A stretch of 64,000 nucleotides of DNA, taken from positions 731,864 to 795,863 of the forward strand of contig JAJEKV010000042.1 in assembly GCA_021234155.1 (NCBI GenBank), written 5' to 3'. Positions 1-10,670 of the stretch are shown here, piece by piece. The stretch's first letter is position 1. The number at the start of each line of letters is the position of its first letter. Source of the DNA: Isoetes taiwanensis (taxonomy: Eukaryota > Streptophyta > Lycopodiopsida > Isoetales > Isoetaceae). The translations under genes were made by a program, and so were the position numbers. The notes beneath the pieces are model-generated. The model was not told the DNA's origin. It saw only the letters and a list, made by a program, of their open reading frames with translations, and did not search any database.

Positions 1-1138
1 ATTTACAAATATGAATATCATTTTACATATAAGAAGATTGTTGCTAGAATTCTTAGTGTTCGGTAGGCAAGGATAGAGTTCATCTTGTTTTTTTCTTTGG
101 ATTGCCTAATTGGGTAATATTCACTATGTGCACTTTGGAGATTAGGGTAATCACATACCATCATCATTGGATGCATGTGTAGCCATGAAGTCCAATACGC
201 TAGCCAATGTCTTGCAACGAAACAACTGCTGTAACCTTTAATATTAGAATAAATTAAACAATATGTAGGTACTGTATCTACGACTATTTGTGAGAAGTGG
301 CGATGCATATACCTTGGGATTATTGGAAAGTGTTGAATAACCTTCTAAGGTATTGTCTTCCTTTTACATCATTCTTGTATCTCGGTGCATTACATACGAG
401 GCAATACGTGGACTTTTCATGTTCGTTAGATGGATAGAAGATCATACAATTATTTGGACAAGCATGCATGACTTTATAAATAAGGTTGATCACTTGAATC
501 ATTCTCTTAAGTTGAGATCTATCAGTAGGCATATTGTTGATCTCTACTCGTGCAATAACCTACGTATCTGAGAATGGTAAGATTAAAAGATGCAGAGAGT
601 GGTAAGATAGAAAGAGTTGATAAGTATATCACCTTAGCCGAGCAGAATAGAAGAAGAAGAAGAAGAAGAAGAATAGAATAGATTTTTTAACATCTATGAA
701 GACCAAGAGGCCAAGGAACCACTTAAACTTGGTTTGGAGATTGAGAATTAGCAGGCAAGCCAACAAACAAGAGATTTGAGAGGTAGGAGGAAACAATTGA
801 ATCTCTGCTTCGATGACAATACGGACCTCGTCCAAACAACTACTCATCGACGCATATTGCACACCTTTTGCAATGTCCTCTCCACCACCATATTCGAAAT
901 CATCTAAATCAATATCATGCAATTCTTGAAGAGCGTGCAACATATCGAGCATCGGCTCGTCATCAAAGATTTCCTTCTCAGGTTTGGTCAATAGGCTCAT
1001 CCTCTTCATATTAATCATGTGCAACATCTTCATATTGGTAGACTCCACATTAAATTCATGACGATAGATTTCCCTTTGCTTGTAACTCAGAACTAATGGA
1101 TCAAGATGGAGACCACTCTGGATGAGTTCATTAAACAA
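1..1138 (-). pseudogene. CACTA (En/Spm, TNP2-like) transposase remnant
   Basis: Broken transposase of a CACTA DNA transposon, read right to left and running off the left edge. At 1138-c.740 an acidic segment (DIDLDDFEYGGGEDI, then SMSSCLDEVR) resembles the stretch before the TNP2 core. At 532-320 comes the diagnostic part with Cys pairs (KVMHACPNNC, then CLVCNAPRYK), as in TNP2 proteins. At about 230-165 a third frame reads RLQQLFRCKTLA, matching the RLQRLF segment that normally follows. Several frameshifts and stops separate the pieces, and a short LINE tail interrupts it near 640-735. No terminal CACTA inverted repeat is in the window. Old and inactive; family call fairly sure, exact limits not. 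Confidence 0.6.
640..735 (-). repeat. 3' tail fragment of a non-L1 LINE
   Basis: A (GAA)n run and AATAGAATAG are followed by TTTTTTAACATCTATGAAGACC and a GGCCAAGGAACC stretch. This closely matches the 3' end of the LINE fragment at 16473-16530 in the same orientation, so it is read as a heavily 5'-truncated copy lying inside the CACTA remnant. The simple-repeat tail is on the left, as expected for a minus-strand insertion. Confidence 0.5.
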
Positions 1139-1768
1139 GGCGTGTACTAAGAATATACTAAGAAATGATGTACTTTATTTAATGATTTTTTTAATACAAT
1201 AATACTATTGTTCCCTCTCGAATGGGACAAGGGGGATGCACTCATATGTAAGGGGGATATCCCATCTGTGTGCAAGGGGCAGCAAAAAACACCCCATATA
1301 TGGATTTTCAGAAGCCAATTTTGGCCCCTTCTGAATAAACTTTATCTAGGCTAATGCCCAAAACCCTAAAAGAAGAACCCCCTACTGAACATATATGTAC
1401 GTAAATGGTTCCCATCTCGTTCATGCAGATAGGTTATACATAAAAAAATGGTGTACCCCCTTGGAACTGGAGAGGTCTATCATAATGATAGTTGATGAAC
1501 AACTCATCCCCAATATTTGTGCTTCTAATAGTGCACACCATGGTAATTTTTTATTTTTTACGTCTCTTGTAAAACATCCCTCCCCGTGGACACTCTAAGA
1601 ATGCACCTTTACATATCTCGCAGTTGTCAATAGAACTGTTGATGAACCCTGCAATATTTTCATGAATTCCTGATGGATCATCAATAAACATCAGTTCCTC
1701 AATACATATTCCAACCTTAACCGATGCGGCATTGGAATTCATTCCATAAATCCTCATACGCCAAGCCC
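1139..1768. other. No gene seen
   Basis: AT-rich sequence with short chance open frames only. Nothing recognisable on either strand. Confidence 0.5.
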
Positions 1769-3965
1769 TTTTTTTTTTTTTTTTTTTTTTTGGAGGGTAA
1801 GAAATTTTTTGATTAATATGAAAATGGTACACGACCTTCTTGTGGGCTCCACAATAGGCCAGATAGGAAGTATACAATGCTCCTGGTCACCAGATAGACA
1901 GAATTGTCACGAGAAATACAAGCAGCCATCAAACTAAAGAACTACCTTAAGATCATATCCATGTACTATGGTCACAGTCCTCAACCTCTTCTTCGTCCCT
2001 GCAAGATGATATGCTCCTCATTGTTTTAGTTCTTCCAGTACTTTAGTGCATGGCCTTCTTCCCAACTGTTGAAAGTACTATGGGAGAGTAGTTACATTTG
2101 TAGAGTGCAACAAAAAATCATTCCTCAAGATCCTGAAGAACGCAGCCGAAGGAATACCTAGAAGAATAAGATATGTTGCTAAAAGGATGCACTAGACTGC
2201 ATGGGAATACCTGAAGATCTGCCTTCTTCTCCTATTAGCAGTACTATACAGGCTAACTTCCTCTTCCAGAAATACAGTCCACTACCAAGAAGCCCAACCC
2301 GCAAGATTTTAAGCAGAAGTATAACTGTACTAGGCAAGATTGCCAATTATCTTCCCACTAGCAAGGTACTATAGGCGCTTCTCCAAGAGCACCCTTCAAT
2401 ATTAGAGCAGCCCACTATTCCACTTGTGTAAATGCCTCAACCTCTTCTCTGCAATAGAGGTACTATAAACCAAGCTACTCTTTCCAGGTAAAACCTCAGG
2501 GCAAAGAAGCACATGTCTAACAGTTCAGAATACTACAGGAGAAAGCTGACAACAATTCCAATGAAAATTATCCTAAAGAAGCCTCCAGCAAGATGTTGCA
2601 CCCAAAAAACCAGGTCCAAAGATAGATATAGACCTTTTCAGTCCGAATGATGATTGAGGTCGATTTACAGACTCTAATTGTAACCATTTGAAGCTCACCC
2701 CGTAAGATGCAGATAACTAAAGGGCACTGGCAAGCAATCATCCTTCCATGCGTTAACTCGGCCAAGAATCCATCCTGCAGCATTGTACTAAAGAAGATCA
2801 TGTCCCTGTTCCAAATCTGTACTGAGGGACCCGATGCTTCATCTTCCAATAACACAGAAAATCATGCTGGCCTGCCCAAAAAGGGTGGTCCAATTGCTCA
2901 CTATATGCTCCTCCAACTATTAGCATAGGTCACAGTAGAAGATGCTCAACCATCTTAAAGATCTGAAACTCGAGTTCCCCAAACTGAAGCACAGCTCAAT
3001 AAGTCAGCAGCGGTAAAGTTCCCTTGGTCTCCCACCCAAGGTTCCTAAATGTAACCCTGTTCATCACTCAAAAAAAGTTCAGTACTATACCAACCCATGG
3101 GTTCTGATTTTCCCCTTGCTGGGAAAGGGGGAGGGGACACTAAAGCATCCAAGCAAAGACACACAAAGTAAGCAAACAAATAGTGCCCTGACACTGGTGC
3201 TTAAGCATCTTTTGGTGCTCTTGAAAATATCGCAGCCAGCAACACATAAGTCTGGAGGAGTATGCCACATTATCATAACTCTTTGGTTGCATCAATTCTG
3301 CACTGAGTGCAGTCCCAACCGCAGTGAGTGCGGACATAAGTCTGGAGCAGAATCCAAGAAAAGAGCTATGCACTCTACACCGACTGAAAGATCAAGCTGA
3401 AATATTAACCAAAGCCTAGCAATATCCTGAAAAGATAGGACCCAAATAACTCTGGAGAACATCTGCCGTAGCATGGGCTCTCACAGATCTTGAAGAACAT
3501 GGTTTTGCTAGTTTTTTGCCTATCTATCTCAAATGATTGAACAGTTGCTCGAAATCATCCATTTCCTAATCAGAAATCTGAAACAAGAAGAAAAATACCA
3601 AAGGCAGCGGCAATGCTCTGGCATCCTTTCTATTGTAGAAGATTCGTACAGACCAGAAAATAGCTCTCTAGAGCTAAAGCACATCCTCGAGATGAGACGA
3701 CAGCAGCTCTTTGGCTGCTCATCCAGCTGCTCGTCGCCTTAGGTTCTGTAAGAAGATGGGCGGCGGCCGCCGCCGCCCTAACTCGGGAATCATGCTCAAA
3801 AGCTACATATGGCAGCAATGAAACGTTGGTGTCTGGCTCAACTTCTACATGCATGGCGGAGACAAGGACAATTCCCGCTTTGATATAATATCAGTTTGCA
3901 TTATGATGTACCTTCTTCTCCAATAAGCCATTTCATGTTCCATAGGGATAGATAGGTCTATTGGC
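1769..3965 (-). mobile_element. Probable poly-A-tailed retro-insertion (LINE-derived)
   Basis: A run of about 22 T at 1769 followed by GGAGGGTAAGAAATTTTTTG is the reverse complement of a polyadenylated 3' end and matches the style of the L1 3' end at 21724 (T-run then GAGGGTAAG). Repeated AGTACTAT/GTACTATAG motifs at 1960-2460 also occur in the 3' part of that L1. A GC-rich stretch near 3730-3790 lies toward the proposed 5' end. Possible imperfect target duplication: ACGCCAAGCCC before the T-run and AAGCCAAGCAC at about 3970. No coding domain found. The right limit is approximate. Confidence 0.35.
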
Positions 3966-4352
3966 CATAAGCCAAGCACTTTGCGGTCCCTAACAAAGGG
4001 TCAGACCAACATGTGCAAGTTATCCACAATGAAAAAATACAAGGAATATCTAGTTATATCATCTGGACCCCAAAACAATTCTACAGATGTCGGTTAAGTG
4101 TACCTATCGAGAGCTTATCGTCGGGATTAAAAAACCCCGCCCTTTCGGGTTTTTGAAGAAAAACCCTAGTGATAAGCCCTCGACAAGAGGCTTGGACAGA
4201 ATGTAAGGTTGCAAAAAAATGCTCCCACAAAGGAACCCACGAAACCTGAAGGAGACGGAGTCGCGCATCCCACTGTACCTGCACATCAACAAACTAGAAC
4301 ACAAAGATAAGAAAAGAATAACCTCAAAAAGCGAGGGGCTGGTCGCGCATAC
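3966..4352. other. Flank of the split Copia element, with a LINE-like scrap
   Basis: Positions about 4118-4180 (GGATTAAAAAACCCC ... GAAAAACCCT) resemble 16557-16605 in the 3' region of a LINE. The last 50 bases before 4353 hold AACCTCAAAAAGCGAGGGGCT, the reverse complement of a unit also present just left of the other LTR (8999-9060). CATAC at 4348-4352 is the target-site duplication (GTATG on the minus strand). No gene seen. Confidence 0.55.
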
Positions 4353-4933
4353 TGAAAAATGTTGTTAACAAGATATTTTGATCCAATTCTATGATCTCTA
4401 GCTTATCTTAACAATACAAAGCAATTTTCAAAACCATTCAATTAGCATAGCTATTCCACAACCAAAGCCTTGGAGATATTTTCAAAACTCAATGGTTGTT
4501 AAGGCAATCTCAATTATTCACTTATTCATCTTCGATAGCCCAAGCCGGCTCCAGAATCAATCCGCAAGCCTCATCGAATCGAACTACTATAGCAACAAAA
4601 ATACTTCTTAGTTTAATCTGTCTCAGTCCGGCATTCATGCCGGACCGATCTGCTATCTGCCGCTAAGGACCAGATAATATTTCAAGTTTACTCTTTTTAG
4701 CTTAAACGGATTCGGCCATTGAAGTATCTTCTAAAAATATTGACCCTTATTATAACTAAACCTTATCCTTTAACTTTTCGACCATATAACCATTGAAACT
4801 TCATCTTCAACCATCAACCATCTATGAAGTTCTCCTTGTTTGATTTGCTCTTCAAGTCTATGTTAAGCAATAGAGCTTGAGCTATCATAACCATCACAGA
4901 TCTCTTTGACATATTACATGAACAATACCTTCA
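4353..4933 (-). repeat. Copia-1 3' LTR (inverted relative to the 5' LTR)
   Basis: 581 bp beginning TGAAGGTATTG and ending in CA when read on the minus strand. It is nearly identical to the 581-bp LTR at 9061-9641; I counted about four differences by eye. It is preceded on the minus strand by a polypurine tract and the end of RNase H, which makes it the 3' LTR, and is followed by GTATG, matching the five bases left of the other LTR. Confidence 0.92.
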
Positions 4934-4943
4934 TTCCCCCTTT
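4934..4943 (-). other. Copia-1 polypurine tract
   Basis: AAAGGGGGAA on the minus strand, directly before the 3' LTR. This is the usual position of the plus-strand primer of LTR retrotransposons. Confidence 0.8.
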
Positions 4944-5252
4944 CATGTAATATCTGGTTTGCAGCATTTCATCAGCTCTCTTAGCTTTATAAATCTGTGT
5001 ACTGGCAGAGCTTTTGTCAGAATATCTGCCTTTTGCTCATCTGTGCATATATATTGCATCTGTATCAAATTTTTGCTTACCATGTCTCGTATGAAATGAA
5101 TCTCCAATTCTATGTGCTTAGATCTTTCATGCTGAACTGGATTCTTAGACATAGCTATGCAACTAGTGTTATCACAAAACATAGCAGTAGCTTTCATTTG
5201 ACTGTATCCCAGCTCATTCATCAACCTTCTTTCCCAAACAACTTCTCTAGGT
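4943..5252 (-). pseudogene. Copia-1 RNase H C-terminal piece
   Basis: C-terminal part of a Copia RNase H: REVVWERRL, then MFCDNTSCIAMSKNPVQHER, KHIELEIHFI and QKADILTKALP. It is cut off upstream within the domain, and sequence beyond about 5252 belongs to an unrelated intron. The missing N-terminal half of the domain lies on the other strand at about 13500-13615. About 25 residues that should join the two halves are in neither piece, so some sequence was lost at the break. Confidence 0.9.
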
Positions 5253-5291
5253 TTAAAAACAGTGATCCAGAATTATTTCTTTGTGCATCAC

Positions 5292-5781
5292 CTTGATATG
5301 AACGAAGGTCAGGCTTCAAGGATTGTCCCTTTCTGAATGCTAATACAGCAGCCTCCGAATAACTCAATGACAATGACAAATTTCCCTTAACAAAGCAAAT
5401 GCAGTCAAGATAGTATGCTCAAAATGCCATAAAATGAACAAAAAACAATTACCTTCATTAAATATGCTGGCACATGTCTTTCATCCACCCGGATGCTCTA
5501 AAAAGAATTAGCAAACATGAGCAATTGCAGCAATTAATTGATGCCTACAAAAGTTGCATAGCCATAAATCGAAAATAGCACTTATTGTCGAATCAGAAAA
5601 AAAACACTGATAGCAATGTTTCTGTGTCCTACTACTGAACAAAAGGTTTATATGCCACCTACCTTTTCAGATATGTTAGCACCTGTGCTTTGTCATCACG
5701 GTTTTCCCAATAGACAGAGCTGGCAACCCAAACTTCAGGCCTCCCTGGATCGACATTTAAGAAAGATATAAAGAATAAATT
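5292..5781 (-). pseudogene. APC7: APC7-like TPR gene fragment (three exons)
   Basis: Three consecutive exons with GT/AG borders and compatible phases: 5781-5663, 5495-5453 and 5385-5292. They read VDPGRPEVWVASSVYWENRD, then SIRVDERHVPAYLMK, then KGNLSLSL...KPDLRSYQ. This follows the order of a TPR region of plant anaphase-promoting complex subunit 7, a scaffold subunit of a cell-cycle ubiquitin ligase (recalled, not searched). The frame is clean. The acceptor of the first exon is uncertain. The intron after 5292 runs into the inversion breakpoint near 5252. I could not find the next exons on the plus strand from 13616, where they should be if the gene was intact before the inversion. It may be a cut host gene or an already partial copy. 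Confidence 0.7.
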
Positions 5782-6147
5782 CTTGAAAACATGTGCTTAC
5801 AGAAGGCCAGCGATCTACCTGGCTTTGGCCACAGGACCCGAACTCTGCCGCATGTATCCCTGATACCCTAGACCTAACGATGTACTTATCAGAAATTGCA
5901 ATAGCCACTGTGAGAGTACAGAACTAATCATAGTTGGACAAAGACACCAAAAAAGATATATCTGATTTCTAGACCAGCAAGAGTTTCATAAAAGAACTAT
6001 AGATATGCTCTCGAACTCTAAATGAAGACTTGACAAAAATTGAAAGCATGCAGGCAAGTGGAAGATGAAGAAAACAATAAAGTTAGTCACTGCGGTTCCA
6101 GGCAACTTTGCAATAGACAGAGAAAATTGTGGCAGCCTCTACTGGAA

Positions 6148-6265
6148 GCAAACTTAGTCTGTGGCATGAAATCCATGACCCAGTATGCAACCATACCCCA
6201 AAGAAGAAGCAAAGTTAGTTTGAGGCATCCAATCCATGACCTGGTATGCAACCACACCCCAAAAC
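6148..6265. repeat. Tandem duplication, unit about 60 bp, two copies
   Basis: GAAGCAAACTTAGTCTGTGGC ... ATCCATGACCCAGTATGCAACC is repeated directly with a few changes. No coding content. Confidence 0.7.
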
Positions 6266-6808
6266 CATTCCATAACATGCATCATCTGATTCATGTACTC
6301 CAATACCCTCTTATTTACATGAACAAAGAAAAAGGAAAAGGAAAAATTAAGTAAGTCTGTTATGCATCACACCATGCCTAATACTGCCAGAATCATCCTC
6401 GGGCAACCACAATGCTTGAAAACCCTGGAAGCAGCTGCAGTATTCAGCAATTAGCCTGAAAGAAAAAAAGAAGAGAGGATAGAAACTTGCAGTAGAACAT
6501 GCCACAGAGTTCATAAATCCAAAGCTCTCTTATGGCGGTCGGCAATCCATCCCGAAGTGGTCCTGGACGCCACCTGTAAGCATGCACCGCGATTTTACCA
6601 AAATACGATGCGCAAATTCCTCGATATCATCGTCTCTGTGGTGGAAATCGAAGAGCAAAAAATCATAGAAAAACTCACACGATTTTTGGAAATCGGTAAG
6701 TTTTTCCGGAGTTCAGAAATCCCAAAATCATATGAAATTAAGTTAAAAAAAATTCCAAAAACCTTTTTTGCCATACCGGATAATCCCAAATTAACAAAGT
6801 AGATATTC

Positions 6809-7415
6809 TAAACGAGGTGCACCCTGGACTATCACAGTCATCGGATTCATCAATCCTACGACCCAGATTGTATGTTGAAGCCTCTGGGCACCTCTCATTC
6901 GCTTATAGTTGTTTATGATTGGAGGCGCCTATGATTTTGAAATATAAAATACGATTTCGCCTAAGGTTTTGAGGGAATATCGAACCACGGCTTTAGCCTA
7001 AGATTTTAAATTATGGAATATGGGGGCTCGAACCTCTACTAAAATAATTCAATATCCTAATAAGACTACTTTAACCAATGTACCCAGTAAGCTAATGTAA
7101 TTATTTTTTATCTTGAATCTATGTTTTTTTTTATAACAACCTATTCAATTGTTTTAGGGATATATGGTCTATGGTTTCAGGAATTGTTATTTTTACATCC
7201 ATATCAAATCCCCCTAGAACCCCTGTTATTTTACTACATAGAACCCCCTGTTATTTTGCTACATATTCTAAATGAGACGCACTCTGGACTACCACAATCG
7301 ACAGATTCGTCAATCCTACGACCCAGATCGTATGTTTGGGGTTCAATGTCCTAATAAGGCTACTTTAACCAATGTACCCAGTGAGCTAATGTGATTATTT
7401 TTTATCTTGAATCTA

Positions 7416-7446
<31 letters not shown>

Positions 7447-7560
7447 CAACCCATTCAATTGTTTTAGGGATATATGCTCTATGGTTTCAGGAATTGTTAT
7501 TTTTATTTTACATCCATATCAAATCCTCCTCGAACCCCCTGTTATTTTGCTACATATTAT
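6809..7560. repeat. Diverged local duplication of a non-coding block
   Basis: Segments starting at 6809 and 7269 share CTGGACTAYCACARTC...CAATCCTACGACCCAGAT. A longer stretch at 7041-7260 is repeated at 7338-7556 (TAATAAGRCTACTTTAACCAATGTACCCAGT through CCTGTTATTTTRCTACAT). The second copy has an expanded T-run at 7411-7442. A (CTTAT)n microsatellite follows at about 7557-7590. Confidence 0.75.
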
Positions 7561-7590
7561 CTTATCTTATCTTATCTTATCTTATCTTCC

Positions 7591-8485
7591 CACATGTCAT
7601 GCCACCTAAGTAAATTTTGATGTGGACTATTTCAAACTTCGTTTCTTGATCTAAAGGCGATGAAAATTATAGTTATAAAAAATTTATCACACTTTTTTGC
7701 TGGAGATTTTAAACTAAGTTCTAATTTCTCTATGAAGAATTCTTTACATTGTAATACAGACTTCTATACATAAGAAATTTGCATTTGTGACAAAATAATA
7801 TTATGCATATAATGTTATCAAGATTGTCGGAGAGAGAATAAATGATATATATTCAGCATCTCCTGTTGGTTTCCTCAATCGCTATTCTTCTCACAGTAGT
7901 CTTGTAGCATTAAGAACATCCCTCTTTATACCTCTCCTCTTTATCCCTATTTTGAGTCTCTCCGTTTCCCTCCCACGGCCATGTCTCTTCACCAATGTGG
8001 GATGATTGAGTCTCACCAATGTGGGATGATTGAGTCCGATCTTACATCCAATTCTTTTTTGGGTTGGAGTTGTGCAACCCTCTTGATGGTGTGGCTTCTC
8101 TAAATAATCCTCTGGGAGGTGCCTGTCCTTACCTCTACTATTCTTTAGTTTTAATTCCTGCATTCGTGGTTGGTATATACGCTATGAGTGGATGTTCATT
8201 TTGTGCATGTTGTCCATGCTGAAATTTAATAATGTTTCTATTGATCATAGTCTTTTGGTATCATAGATCTGGCTTGATTTTTCTATTGTATTTTTGTTTG
8301 CATGTTGGGATCCAACACATTTTCTTGTTTTGCAAAGATTATAGATAATCTGATTGACATGACAATTGTTTTGGTGATTATTCGTTTGAGCGAAATTATT
8401 CTCCATGCTTATGAATTTTGTTTTGAGCTTTCTACTTCTATCGATTTGAGCATATGGGAGCCATGCATATTTCTTCTTCCTTGTA
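7591..8485. other. No gene seen
   Basis: Non-coding. A 24-base unit around TCACCAATGTGGGATGATTG is repeated twice at 7987-8035, reminiscent of plant LTR ends, but no paired LTR was found. Confidence 0.4.
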
Positions 8486-8965
8486 ATGCCATCGATCAAA
8501 GCCATCGGATCGGTATTCTCGAATGGGCAAACATGCATCTCTTGCATGCATGCATGCATTTTTTGGGGCTCTGGTTCATTTGGAGATCGTTATTTCTTGC
8601 AGTATCTTCATCGACTTCTCACCGGTGTTTTCTCCTCTCTCAGCAGTTCCCTCGACTCTCCTTTTTTGATAATGGGCAGGGGAGGGGCTTCTTCCTGCTT
8701 GGTTTGACAATTTGATATCTTTTTCCATGTTGGGACATGTTCTTTCCCGATATTGTCCTTTTTTTGGCCATCCTTCAACCTTCGAACTCGATCCCGTTTT
8801 GATAAGGAAGTTCACTTTTTGTTGCGAGCTTTTATCTGTATTCACTCGAGCCCTTATTTGAGAATGCCATCGATCCGAGCCATTGGATCGATATTCTCGA
8901 ATGGGTAAGCATGCATCTCTTGTATGCATGTATGCATTGCATGTATTGTTTGGGGCTCTCCTCCC
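8486..8965. repeat. Two copies of a 90-bp GCATGCAT-rich unit
   Basis: TGCCATCGATCAAAGCCATC...CTCGAATGGGCAA near 8486-8575 recurs at 8866-8958, each ending in a run of GCATGCAT/TGTATGCA and then TTTGGGGCTC. Spacing is about 380 bp. No coding role seen. Confidence 0.7.
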
Positions 8966-8998
8966 TTAATGTGTATATTATTGTACATGTTGTTTTTT

Positions 8999-9060
8999 AT
9001 CGCGTGGCATGCATGACTAGCCCCTCGCTTTTTCGAGGTTGTGTTTTGTCGCGTGGTATG
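8999..9060. repeat. Pre-insertion tandem repeat at the Copia-1 target
   Basis: CGCGTGGCATGCATGACTAG followed by CCCCTCGCTTTTTCGAGG is a unit of about 49 bp. A second unit starts CGCGTGGTATG at 9050, is broken by the LTR at 9061, and continues as GTATGCGCGACCAGCCCC on the minus strand at 4352-4300. The Copia element thus inserted in the second copy of a short tandem repeat. GTATG at 9056-9060 is the left target duplication. Confidence 0.8.
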
Positions 9061-9641
9061 TGAAGGTATTGTTCATGTAATATGTCAAAGAGATCTGTGA
9101 TGGTTATGATAGCTCAAGCTCTATTGCTTAACATAGACTTGAAGAGCAAATCAAACAAGGAGAACTTCATAGATGGTTGATGGTTGAAGATGAAGTTTCA
9201 ATGGTTATATGGTCGAAAAGTTAAAGGATAAGGTTTAGTTATAATAAGGATCAATATTTTTAGAAGATACTTCAATGGCCGAATCCGTTTAAGCTAAAAA
9301 GAGTAAACTTGAAATATTATCTGGTCCTTAGCGGCAGATAGCAGATCGGTCCGGCATGAATGCCGGACTGAGACAGATTAAACTAAGAAGTATTTTTGTT
9401 GCTATAGTAGTTCGATTCAATGAGGCTTGCGGATTGATTCTGGAGCCGGCTTGGGCTATCGAAGATGAATAAGTGAATAATTGAGATTGCCTTAACAACC
9501 ATTGAGTTTTGAAAATATCTTCAAGGCTTTGGTTGTGGAATAGCTATGCTAATTGAATGGTTTTGAAAATTGCTTTGTATTGTTAAGATAAGCTAGAGAT
9601 CATAGAATTGGATCGAAATATCTTGTTAACAACATTTTTCA
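9061..9641 (+). repeat. Copia-1 5' LTR
   Basis: 581 bp, TGAAGGTATT ... TTTTTCA. It contains an inverted repeat GTCCGGCAT-GA-ATGCCGGAC at about 9350-9369 that could form a hairpin in the RNA. It is followed directly by the primer-binding site. Confidence 0.93.
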
Positions 9642-9654
9642 TTGGTATCAGAGC
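9642..9654 (+). other. Primer-binding site, initiator tRNA-Met type
   Basis: TTGGTATCAGAGC immediately after the LTR end. It is complementary to the 3' end of plant initiator tRNA-Met, the usual primer for Copia reverse transcription. Confidence 0.9.
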
Positions 9655-9665
9655 AGTTTTGAAAA

Positions 9666-10670
9666 ATGTCTACACGATTTGGTGCCAATCTATTGACTTC
9701 TATTGAAGTGTTTAAAGGAGAAGGTGGTTTCCAGATCTGGAAACAAAGCATCAGGCAAGTACTGGAATTTGAAAATCTATGGTACCTTATTGATGAAGAT
9801 GCTGTTAAGGCCTCACCAGGATCAAGTTCAGGAGATTCAAACGCACAAGAAGGTGAGAGCTCAGAGGTTGGAAGACCAGCAACAGGAGGGGGAAGTAACA
9901 CTAGTGGTGCTGTTACTTCAAGATTGACTGCAGGAGTTGCAGAACAGAGTGAAGTTATGAAGATTATGGAAGCTCAGGCTATAATTACTAGCAAGGTTGG
10001 AGCTGCAATCAAACTCAAATTAAGAGGTATGAGTCCTAAGAAAATGTGGGAATATTTGATCAAACAATATGAAGTTAAGACTTCGTCACAAATAGATGTT
10101 TTGGAAAAACAGCTTAGAAGGCTTAAGCTGTATGAGAAAGATAATATGACAGACTATTTTGAAAAGTTTGATTCAATAATAGCTGACCTTGAGGGAGCTG
10201 GAATTGTGTTGAATGAGGAGTACCAAATATTGTCTTTGGCTAGAGCTGTATCTCACAATGTTCAGCTGGCCACCTTGATAAGGAATGTTGTCACTTCAAA
10301 AGAGCATGCCATAAGGATGATCAGAACTGAATTTGAGCAAAGGAGAGGTGGAATTGAAGATAATGATCAATCGGCTGAAATCTTGTATGCTGCAAAAGCA
10401 AAAAGAAAAGGAAGTACCAGCAAAGAAAAACTAGGGCCGTGCTTTAATTGTCATCAATATGGACATTTGAAGATGGACTGCCCAAATGAGACCAAGATAT
10501 TCAAATGCTTCAATTGTGATGGCAAGGGACATATAGCTGCAAACTGCCCAAGTCCTAAGAATGCAACTGGTAAAGGGCGAAGTAAGGATAGAAATGGTAA
10601 CACTAGAGGAGGTTTTGGAAGAGGAAAAATCAGAGGAAATCCAGCAATGAACATAGTACAGCTGAGGTAA
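9666..10670 (+). CDS. gag: Copia-1 gag polyprotein
   Basis: 334 residues from an ATG 11 bases after the primer site. It begins with a Copia gag/UBN2-type region (FQIWKQSIRQVLEF; later KLKLRGMSPKKMWEYL and SQIDVLEKQLRRL). Near the C-terminus are two CCHC zinc knuckles, CFNCHQYGHLKMDC and CFNCDGKGHIAANC, which bind RNA during packaging. It ends at a TAA at 10668-10670. The pol frame is already open a few codons earlier in another phase, so either a one-base change or a frameshift separates gag from pol. Otherwise intact. Confidence 0.9.
   Translation: MSTRFGANLLTSIEVFKGEGGFQIWKQSIRQVLEFENLWYLIDEDAVKASPGSSSGDSNAQEGESSEVGRPATGGGSNTSGAVTSRLTAGVAEQSEVMKIMEAQAIITSKVGAAIKLKLRGMSPKKMWEYLIKQYEVKTSSQIDVLEKQLRRLKLYEKDNMTDYFEKFDSIIADLEGAGIVLNEEYQILSLARAVSHNVQLATLIRNVVTSKEHAIRMIRTEFEQRRGGIEDNDQSAEILYAAKAKRKGSTSKEKLGPCFNCHQYGHLKMDCPNETKIFKCFNCDGKGHIAANCPSPKNATGKGRSKDRNGNTRGGFGRGKIRGNPAMNIVQLR

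Noticed and set aside
629-740. C-terminal poly-Phe stretch of the 629-1138 frame
   Set aside because: Comes from the antisense of a (GAA)n tail of an inserted LINE scrap, not from the transposase.
3730-3860. Ala-rich frame near the GCGGCGGCCGCC tract as a possible exon
   Set aside because: No splice partner or conserved motif; the tract is a GCC repeat at the presumed 5' end of a retro-insertion.
4353-4933. Independent solo LTR inverted relative to Copia-1
   Set aside because: It is attached to RNase H coding sequence and a polypurine tract, and its outer flank matches the target duplication of the LTR at 9061.
6557-6802. 81-codon Lys/Ile-rich frame
   Set aside because: Low-complexity AT-rich sequence, open on both strands, with no motif or splice context.
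8302-8715. 137-codon frame on the plus strand
   Set aside because: Overlaps a duplicated non-coding repeat, is hydrophobic by composition, and is not kept in the second repeat copy.
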